Below the pieces are notes generated by a model. That model had not been told where the DNA came from and made no database searches. It saw only the letters and a list, made by a program, of their open reading frames with translations. Source: CAJXZP01 sp049606935 (GTDB taxonomy: Bacteria; Bacteroidota; Bacteroidia; Flavobacteriales_G; Salibacteraceae). Taken from it: a DNA stretch of 13,101 nt. Positions 7,559 through 13,101 of this stretch are shown here, piece by piece; within the stretch, counting starts at the first letter, position 1; each line of letters opens with the position of its first letter. The translations under genes were made by a program, and so were the position numbers. The stretch covers positions 1 through 13,101 of the forward strand of contig JBMYWA010000064.1 of the NCBI GenBank assembly GCA_049606935.1. Reading direction: 5' to 3'.

Positions 7559-8137
7559 ATGAAATTGAGTTTAAAGAATATGGTGTGTAACCGATGTGTG
7601 ATGGTTGTTGAAAAACAATTAATCGAAATGGGTTTCACTCCTGTTTCGGTTGAATTGGGCGAAGTTGATTTAGGTGAACAGGAATTTACTACTTCTCAAA
7701 TTGAAGAAGTGAATAGCGCTATGCGATTATTAGGCTTTGAGCTGTTAGATGACAAAAGCAGTAAACTAATAGAAAAAACAAAGTTGCTTTTGATTGATTA
7801 CGTTGAAAACCATTTATCGGATGAGTACAAGGTCAATATATCGGATTATCTGGGATCACTATTAAATTATGATTACAGTTACCTCAGCAACTTATTTTCT
7901 GCACTTTCAGGAATTACAATTGAGCATTTTCTGATTCAGTTAAAAATAGAAAAGGTAAAAGAATTATTAATTTATAATGAATTTACACTAAGTGAAATAT
8001 CGTATCAATTGGGCTATAGCAGCGTGGCACATTTAAGTGGTCAGTTCAAAAGAGTAACGGGTTTTACGCCAAGTGAATTTAAAAAAGAAAAGGAAAATAG
8101 AATCAGATTATCATTAGATAAACTTGGAATTACGTAA
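7559..8137 (+). CDS. AraC-type regulator with HMA-like CxxC sensor domain
   Basis: A 192-residue transcription factor. The N-terminal 60 residues resemble a heavy-metal-associated (ferredoxin-like) domain, with NMVCNRC placing Cys10 and Cys13 where copper chaperones carry their GMxCxxC loop. The C-terminal part, about 92-178, is an AraC/XylS DNA-binding domain: a first helix-turn-helix around YSYLSNLFSALSGIT, the linker helix IEKVKELL, and the second helix-turn-helix with the classic LSEISYQLGYSSVAHLSGQF (144-163) and the FKRVTGFTPSEFK signature. It lacks the cupin sensor of classical AraC and is shorter than the usual 280-300 residues. Its place between the Cus-type efflux genes and copA, and the metal-binding fold, suggest a Cu(I)-responsive activator of both flanking units; metal and targets are inferred. 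Proteins of this layout recur beside copper genes in Bacteroidota, but I know of little experimental work on them. Start ATG at 7559 puts the CxxC domain at the very N-terminus. Confidence 0.88.
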   Translation: MKLSLKNMVCNRCVMVVEKQLIEMGFTPVSVELGEVDLGEQEFTTSQIEEVNSAMRLLGFELLDDKSSKLIEKTKLLLIDYVENHLSDEYKVNISDYLGSLLNYDYSYLSNLFSALSGITIEHFLIQLKIEKVKELLIYNEFTLSEISYQLGYSSVAHLSGQFKRVTGFTPSEFKKEKENRIRLSLDKLGIT

Positions 8138-8180
8138 CTTATTCAATGAATTATGTAAGAAAGAAAATTTGCATACTTAG

Positions 8181-8188
8181 TAATTTCG
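8181..8188 (+). promoter_or_regulatory. Candidate -7 box for the copper ATPase gene
   Basis: TAATTTCG differs from the Bacteroidota -7 consensus TAnnTTTG at one base and would start transcription about 10-15 bases before the ATG at 8207. A second candidate, TA-AAT-TTTG at 8195-8203, has a one-base-longer core and lies 23 bases after a TTTG at 8168-8171. Either would give the ATPase its own promoter in the 69-base gap after the regulator. Confidence 0.4.
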
Positions 8189-8206
8189 AGCTATTAAATT
8201 TTGGTT

Positions 8207-10705
8207 ATGAAACATACATATAAAGTAGTTGGGATGTCCTGCGTAGGATGTCAAGAAAGCGTTAAAAACGTGCTTAAAAATATTAATGGCATCACCAAAG
8301 TAGAGGTCGATTTACAAAAATCAGAAGCTATTATCGAGATGTCAACGCATATCACCTTGGAAAAACTTCAGCAAGAATTGCTCAAGGGGGGATTGCATTA
8401 CACCATTGAATTGCCAAGTGATGAGTTGGGTTCGCATGCCCTTGATGTTAAATTTTCTCCTGTACCTCAAGGAAATGGAGTTTTTTATTGCCCAATGCAT
8501 TGCGAAGGAGAAAAGACTTATGATAAACCGGGCAATTGTCCCGTGTGTGGAATGCAATTGGTAGAGCAACCTCAAGTGCATGTTTCTGGGCAGCAATATA
8601 CTTGTCCGATGCACCCTGAAATTATAAAAAATGAACCTGGTTCTTGCTCAATTTGCGGCATGGATTTAGTGCCCCTGGCCCCCACCGAAAGCACTGAGCA
8701 AAAAACGTATAAAGAGTTGGCTAAAAAGATGAAAATAGCGGTAGCTTTTGCTTTGCCTGTATTTGTCATCTCTATGAGCGATTTAATTCCCAATAATCCT
8801 TTACATAACTTGGCCTCTTTACAAACGTGGAATTGGGTACAACTTATCCTTACTATACCTGTTGTTTTTTATGCTTGTTGGATGTTTTTTGTTAGAGCTT
8901 GGAAATCCATTATTACTTGGAATCTAAACATGTTCACTTTAGTAGGAATTGGAACAGGGATTGCATTCTTATTTAGTATAGTAGGACTAATTTTTCCCGA
9001 TATTTTTCCTAATGAATTTAAAACAGAAGATGGTACTGTTTTGCTCTATTTTGAAGCTGCAGCAGTTATTTTAACATTAGTATTACTAGGTCAGTTATTA
9101 GAAGCTAGAGCACATAGTCAAACCAGTGGAGCAATAAAAGAGTTATTAAAAATGGCTCCTTCAGAAGCCGTTTTGGTTGATAATGGCGTTGACAAAGTGG
9201 TTTCTATTTACAGTATAAAAGTGGGTGATTTATTGCATGTAAAACCCGGTGATAAAATTCCAGTGGATGGAAAAATACAAGAAGGACATAGTAGTATTGA
9301 TGAATCTATGATTACAGGAGAACCCATTCCTGTAGATAAGAAAGAGGGAGATAAAGTAAGTTCAGGAACAATAAACGGAACTAAATCTTTTGTAATGATT
9401 GCTGAAAAAGTTGGAGCCGACACCTTACTTTCTCAAATTATACAAATGGTAAACGATGCGAGTCGTTCTAGAGCACCCATTCAAAAATTGGTAGATACCA
9501 TTGCCAAGTATTTTGTGCCAACAGTGGTTTCAATTTCCGTGATAACCTTTGTAGTTTGGGCACTATTTGGACCAGAACCAGCAATGGTTTATGGGTTCGT
9601 TAACGCCATTGCGGTATTAATCATTGCGTGTCCTTGCGCCTTAGGATTAGCAACGCCTATGTCAGTAACGGTTGGTGTAGGTAAAGGAGCTCAATCAGGT
9701 GTTTTAATTAAAAATGCTGAAGCTTTGGAAACCATGAACAAAGTAAATGTTTTGATTACAGATAAAACAGGGACGATTACTGAAGGGAAACCATCCGTTA
9801 ATTCGGTCTTTGCATTTGACGGTAATGAGGAGAATGTTTTGCTTCAAAAAATAACATCCTTAAACCAATATAGCGAGCACCCATTGGCAGAGGCGGTTGT
9901 TAAGTATGGAAAGGAGAAGAAAGTAACTTTATCTGAAGTAAAAGATTTTGAAGCTGTTGCAGGAAAAGGAGTGGTTGGAACTGTAGATGGGAATAAAATA
10001 GCCTTAGGAAATACAAAATTAATGGAGAAAGTAAATGCGAACATTCCAACTGAATTGAATGACAAAATTATTGCCGAACAAAAATTAGGCAAAACGGTTT
10101 CTTATATTTCTGTAGATGGAAAAGCGGTTGGTTTTGTTGCTATTTCTGATGCGATAAAAGAAACAAGTAAACAAGCTATTTCTGAATTAATAGAAAAAGG
10201 AGTAGAAGTAATTATGATGACAGGAGACAACGGTAATACAGCTAAAGCAGTTGCTGCAGAACTACACTTAAGTGATTTTAAAGCAGAATGTTTACCAGAA
10301 GATAAACTCAACATGATTAAAGACTTCCAAACCAAAGGAAAAGTCGTTGCTATGGCAGGAGATGGAATAAACGATTCCCCAGCATTGGCACAAGCAGATG
10401 TTGGTATTGCTATGGGAACAGGAACAGATGTTGCCATTGAAAGTTCAGAAATTACTTTGGTAAAAGGAGATTTACATGGAATTGTAAAGGCAAAAAATTT
10501 AAGCCATAAAGTTATGGTTAATATAAAGGAAAACTTGTTTTTCGCCTTTTTTTACAATGCATTAGGGGTGCCTGTAGCTGCTGGAATTTTATATTTATTC
10601 AATATTGAAATTTTATTGTCACCAATGATCGCAGCTGCCGCAATGAGTTTTAGCTCGGTCTCTGTAATTGCTAATTCTTTACGTTTAAAAAGTGTGCACG
10701 TATAA
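8207..10705 (+). CDS. copA: Cu(I)-exporting P1B-type ATPase with HMA and two HMBD domains
   Basis: ATP-driven inner-membrane pump moving Cu(I), probably also Ag(I), from cytosol to periplasm. The ATG at 8207 (832 residues) starts right before the HMA domain; the in-frame TTG at 8201 is less likely. The HMA domain (1-70) has GMSCVGC with Cys12 and Cys15. Two zinc-ribbon-like heavy-metal-binding domains follow: 94-118 (Cys95, His98, Cys111, Cys114, plus extra Cys99) and 131-155 (Cys133, His136, Cys147, Cys150). The catalytic core is complete: TGEP at 370-373 (actuator), CPC at 475-477 (membrane metal site), DKTGT with phosphorylated Asp519, His558-Pro559 (nucleotide-binding domain), TGDN in MMTGDNG, and GDGIND at 718-723. 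The last membrane helices carry FFYNALGVP and MSFSS, the YN and MxxSS signatures of the Cu(I)/Ag(I) subgroup P1B-1. Length is typical for CopA with extra N-terminal domains. It is the inner-membrane stage that feeds the periplasmic RND system encoded upstream. Confidence 0.96.
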   Translation: MKHTYKVVGMSCVGCQESVKNVLKNINGITKVEVDLQKSEAIIEMSTHITLEKLQQELLKGGLHYTIELPSDELGSHALDVKFSPVPQGNGVFYCPMHCEGEKTYDKPGNCPVCGMQLVEQPQVHVSGQQYTCPMHPEIIKNEPGSCSICGMDLVPLAPTESTEQKTYKELAKKMKIAVAFALPVFVISMSDLIPNNPLHNLASLQTWNWVQLILTIPVVFYACWMFFVRAWKSIITWNLNMFTLVGIGTGIAFLFSIVGLIFPDIFPNEFKTEDGTVLLYFEAAAVILTLVLLGQLLEARAHSQTSGAIKELLKMAPSEAVLVDNGVDKVVSIYSIKVGDLLHVKPGDKIPVDGKIQEGHSSIDESMITGEPIPVDKKEGDKVSSGTINGTKSFVMIAEKVGADTLLSQIIQMVNDASRSRAPIQKLVDTIAKYFVPTVVSISVITFVVWALFGPEPAMVYGFVNAIAVLIIACPCALGLATPMSVTVGVGKGAQSGVLIKNAEALETMNKVNVLITDKTGTITEGKPSVNSVFAFDGNEENVLLQKITSLNQYSEHPLAEAVVKYGKEKKVTLSEVKDFEAVAGKGVVGTVDGNKIALGNTKLMEKVNANIPTELNDKIIAEQKLGKTVSYISVDGKAVGFVAISDAIKETSKQAISELIEKGVEVIMMTGDNGNTAKAVAAELHLSDFKAECLPEDKLNMIKDFQTKGKVVAMAGDGINDSPALAQADVGIAMGTGTDVAIESSEITLVKGDLHGIVKAKNLSHKVMVNIKENLFFAFFYNALGVPVAAGILYLFNIEILLSPMIAAAAMSFSSVSVIANSLRLKSVHV

Positions 10706-10750
10706 AAATACATTCTTGAATTAATAAACACTATTGTTCTCTTCATTGTA

Positions 10751-10767
10751 GATTTTAACCTAAAATC
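10751..10767 (+). repeat. AT-rich hairpin downstream of copA
   Basis: GATTTTA and TAAAATC form a perfect 7-base stem with an ACC loop, 45 bases after the copA stop. A terminator role is possible, but the stem is AT-rich and no T-run follows on the + strand, so the call is weak. Confidence 0.3.
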
Positions 10768-10861
10768 ATCTAAAGAAACAGTTAGATAATAAAGTAATGT
10801 TTAAATACCATTCATTGGGATTTTATGATTGATGAAATAGTCAACTTTACAATAATTCAAA

Positions 10862-10886
10862 AATCATTAATATTTTTCAAATGATT
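10862..10886. repeat. Inverted repeat just upstream of the second Cys-protein promoter
   Basis: AATCATT (10862-10868) is the exact reverse complement of AATGATT (10880-10886), with centres 18 bases apart, just upstream of the -7 box at 10895. The location over the expected -33 region fits an operator, but the sequence is AT-rich and chance is a real alternative. Confidence 0.3.
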
Positions 10887-10894
10887 AAAAATTG

Positions 10895-10902
10895 TATTTT
10901 AG
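10895..10902 (+). promoter_or_regulatory. Candidate -7 box for second Cys protein gene
   Basis: TATTTTAG resembles TAnnTTTG with one mismatch. A TTTTTC stretch at 10873-10878 could serve as a weak -33 element. The expected transcription start lies at about 10906-10909, on or next to the TTG start codon chosen for the following gene. Confidence 0.45.
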
Positions 10903-10906
10903 CAAC

Positions 10907-11320
10907 TTGGAATCAATCATTTCTAAAATAGCAGCTATTTTATTAGGAGTTTTGATACTGTTTAGTTCTTTTGGATTTACAGTTTCAACTCATTTTTGCG
11001 GAGGCGAAAAAATTAAATCTGCTGTAGGTTTTGTTAAAACGGACCTTACATGTGGAATGAAAAAGGAAACTTCGAAATGCCCTCAACATAATCAAATTCA
11101 ATCTGAATGTTGTAAAAATGTTTTCGAATACCACAAAATTGAAGACAATGTGAAGAAAGAGGTTGCAGAAATAGCAACTCCTAAGTTTATTCAAGTTTTT
11201 CAGTTAATAAATTTAGGCTTTTTGGTTCAAATTTCGCTTGACAATATCTATTTCAACAACTTTTCCCCTCCATTAATTGTCAAGAACATCACTGTTGTTT
11301 TTCAGACATTTCTTATTTGA
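10907..11320 (+). CDS. Small secreted five-cysteine protein, HYC/CC/PP type (second copy)
   Basis: A 137-residue paralogue of the protein at 426-851. The signal peptide has its core at about 8-24 (AAILLGVLILFSSFGF). The hallmark residues appear as THFC (28-31, Phe in place of Tyr), the Cys pair 68-69 and SPP (120-122), and the protein ends in FQTFLI. Cysteines lie at 31, 49, 58, 68 and 69; the first three have exactly the spacing of the first copy (17 and 8 residues between), with C-x-M in the same place. The start is uncertain: no ATG precedes the signal peptide in frame. TTG at 10907 gives a normal signal peptide; the upstream TTG at 10892 overlaps the probable promoter. It follows the Cu(I) ATPase by 201 bases with its own likely promoter. 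The function is unknown; a periplasmic metal-related role is inferred from the cysteines and from the position of both copies. Confidence 0.82.
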   Translation: MESIISKIAAILLGVLILFSSFGFTVSTHFCGGEKIKSAVGFVKTDLTCGMKKETSKCPQHNQIQSECCKNVFEYHKIEDNVKKEVAEIATPKFIQVFQLINLGFLVQISLDNIYFNNFSPPLIVKNITVVFQTFLI

Positions 11321-11437
11321 TATTTACGTTTTACTTCTCTTTTACCCTTTGAAATATAAAGTATTCATTATGAGTATTTTATAAGGCGCTTTATTAAGTG
11401 TTTTTTTTAATATTAAGTAAATCTAAATCAAATAAAT

Positions 11438-13101
11438 ATGAAAATTTTAATTAAAGTAATAACCTTGTTTTTGCTAATCACAGGTTATACAAATATTCAG
11501 GCACAATGCCCTGCAGGACAAGTTTCTGTAGAAATGCAAATAAACACAGATGATTACGGTTATGAAGGCTACTGGGAAATTGTACCTACCGGAAATAGTT
11601 GTGGAGTAGGAACAATAGCCTTTGGAGGGAATTCAAATGTAGGATGTTCCGGGGCTGGCGCCCAAAATCAATCTCCAGGAGGTTACGGGAATAACACCAC
11701 AGTAAACGTAGGCCCTTATTGTCTTACTGCAGGAGGTTCCTATGATTTAATTTATATAGATGATTATGCCGATGGTGGCTTTGAGTTTGAAATTAGTGTC
11801 AACGGATATACTATTGAAAGTTACGATGCCATTACAGGAGGTTACTTGACATTTACCTTTGAGGCTTCTGAACCAGTAGCATACGATATGGGTGTTTACT
11901 CTTTGTCGTCACCGTTGGTATATGATTATTCAGGCTCTAAAACCATCAGTGGCACCTACTTTAACTATGGTAGTTCTACAGTTACCTCCGTTGATGTGAA
12001 TTATCAAATAGACAGCAACCCGGTGCAAACTATGGCGTTATCGGGGTTAAATATTGCAAACTTTGAAGCAGCAACCTTTACACATAATATTCCTTGGAAT
12101 GCATCTATTGGGAACTATGTATTAAAGGTGTGGGTTACAAACATCAATGGAAATGCAGATATGAACGTTGCTAATGACATCCTTCAGTTAAGTATTGAAA
12201 TTGGGCAGGGTATTCCCAATATCATAGATAACTATGTAAATGGTTATACCAATATTGAAGAGGTAGCAAATTCATCCAATTTAGTGACCACCCCTACGGA
12301 TTTGGATTTCCATCCTATCCTTTCTAAAAATCAACTTTGGGTTGTAAATAAAAGAACAGAAGCTATTGGAGGAAGTACAGTAATTATTGACAACCCAGGC
12401 GAAACCAATCAATCATCGATAAGTAAGGTGGACGGTAATGCCTGGCATTTTATGTCACTTCCTACTGGAATTGCCTTTAGCAAGAACGGAAATTTCGCTA
12501 CTTCCACAGGGGTTTTTGATGCAAATCATAATGGAGGCCAACCGTTTACAGGTCCAGCTTTATGGTCAGGTGATTTATCCATTTATGCGGAACCCTCTGG
12601 GGGAAATGGAAGCCATCTAGATATGTTACATCAATCCCCTTATTGTATGGGAATTGCATCTGAAAAAGATAATGTTTTTTGGGTTTTCGATGGCTATAGT
12701 AATGATATTGTACGATATGATTTTGTTGATGACCATGGCCCTGGTAATTCTTTTCATGGAGATGCAATTGTCCACAGGTATAATGACTTTTCAGTTGCTA
12801 AAGACCCTAATACAAAAGTTGTTAGCCATATTGTATGTGATGACAACTGGGTATATGTAGTAGACTACGGTTCCAAAAGTGTTTTCAGAATTGAACAAAA
12901 TACAGGTTCTACTGGTAATACACCCTCGTTTGGGCCATTTGAGCCGGTAGTAGAATACAAATATATTACTGGATATAATTCAGAAGTTTTGGTTGATTCT
13001 GGATTGATAGAACCTGCAGGAATAGACGTAATTGATGATCGTATGATTGTGAGTGATTACGCTAATGGAGAAATCATTATTTACGACATTTCAGTTGTCC
13101 C
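11438..13101 (+). CDS. Large secreted protein with CARDB-like and beta-propeller-like regions (partial, runs off right edge)
   Basis: The frame stays open from the ATG at 11438 to the edge (554 codons plus 2 bases), so the 3' end is missing. A signal peptide covers about 1-22, ending QAQ. Residues 24-145 form a Gly/Asn/Tyr-rich beta domain with four cysteines (24, 55, 69 and one in GPYCLT) and an acidic IDDYADGGFEF segment. Residues about 148-256 resemble a CARDB-type adhesion/Ig-like domain, with phrases such as VTSVDVNYQID, FTHNIPW and GNYVLKVWV that are common in Bacteroidota secreted proteins. From about 257 on, repeated strand motifs (VFWVFDGYSNDIVRYD at 413-428, WVYVVDYGSKSVFRI at 471-485, RMIVSDYANGEIIIYD at 535-550) look like NHL/beta-propeller blades. 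Extracellular export by the type IX system is likely, but the sorting domain would lie beyond the edge. The substrate or ligand is unknown. A tie to the copper locus is not shown by the sequence; a 117-base spacer with only a weak promoter candidate (TATTTTAT, 11375-11382) separates it. Confidence 0.8.
   Translation, partial: MKILIKVITLFLLITGYTNIQAQCPAGQVSVEMQINTDDYGYEGYWEIVPTGNSCGVGTIAFGGNSNVGCSGAGAQNQSPGGYGNNTTVNVGPYCLTAGGSYDLIYIDDYADGGFEFEISVNGYTIESYDAITGGYLTFTFEASEPVAYDMGVYSLSSPLVYDYSGSKTISGTYFNYGSSTVTSVDVNYQIDSNPVQTMALSGLNIANFEAATFTHNIPWNASIGNYVLKVWVTNINGNADMNVANDILQLSIEIGQGIPNIIDNYVNGYTNIEEVANSSNLVTTPTDLDFHPILSKNQLWVVNKRTEAIGGSTVIIDNPGETNQSSISKVDGNAWHFMSLPTGIAFSKNGNFATSTGVFDANHNGGQPFTGPALWSGDLSIYAEPSGGNGSHLDMLHQSPYCMGIASEKDNVFWVFDGYSNDIVRYDFVDDHGPGNSFHGDAIVHRYNDFSVAKDPNTKVVSHIVCDDNWVYVVDYGSKSVFRIEQNTGSTGNTPSFGPFEPVVEYKYITGYNSEVLVDSGLIEPAGIDVIDDRMIVSDYANGEIIIYDISVV

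Noticed and set aside
8201..8206. TTG as start of the copper ATPase
   Set aside because: The ATG at 8207 gives the usual MKHTYKV-type beginning of an HMA domain, and the TTG overlaps a promoter-like sequence.
10892..10906. Upstream TTG as start of the second Cys protein
   Set aside because: It would put the candidate -7 box inside the coding region and add residues not needed for the signal peptide; TTG at 10907 fits better, though this is unproven.
12438..12860. Short + and - strand open frames near the right end
   Set aside because: They are out of frame with, or antisense to, the continuous frame from 11438 to the edge, which encodes a coherent secreted protein with blade-like repeats.
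1..13101. CRISPR array, tRNA/rRNA genes, insertion sequences or phage genes
   Set aside because: I saw no regularly spaced repeats, tRNA-like cloverleaf, transposase or integrase motifs, or terminal repeats bounding the copper locus.

Overview
The window looks like chromosome of a low-GC Bacteroidota species, most likely Flavobacteriia. The main signs are AT-rich spacers, -7 boxes of the Bacteroidota type (TAnnTTTG) in front of several genes, small secreted proteins of the HYC/CC/PP type, and a secreted protein with the modular look of type IX secretion cargo at the right end. The source organism is an inference; no rRNA or other phylogenetic marker is present.

Almost everything from 426 to 11320 reads as one Cu(I)/Ag(I) detoxification locus, all on the + strand. 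It opens with a small five-cysteine secreted protein (426-851). A complete tripartite efflux system follows: an RND pump with the CusA methionine triad (946-4785), a TolC-like outer-membrane channel (4792-6072) and a CusB-like adaptor with a metal-binding domain and a Met-rich tail (6135-7427). Next come an unusual AraC-type regulator whose N-terminus is an HMA-like CxxC domain (7559-8137) and a Cu(I) P1B-type ATPase with one HMA and two zinc-ribbon-like heavy-metal-binding domains (8207-10705). A second five-cysteine secreted protein (10907-11320) closes the locus. The likely division of labour is that the P-type ATPase moves Cu(I) from cytosol to periplasm, the RND/adaptor/TolC complex moves it across the outer membrane, the HMA-AraC protein senses metal and sets expression, and the two small Cys proteins act in the periplasm in an unknown, possibly metal-carrying role.

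The left 425 bases hold no convincing gene, only a dyad, a 51-codon reading frame of unclear status and the promoter of the first gene. The right end (11438 to the edge) is the first 554 codons of a large secreted protein with a CARDB-like domain and a beta-propeller-like region; its link to copper is unproven.

Most pump components are well-known families. The parts most worth following up are the paired five-cysteine proteins with shared cysteine spacing, the HMA-AraC sensor, the extra membrane block in the RND pump, and very short leaders (or a leaderless TTG start) for the small proteins.
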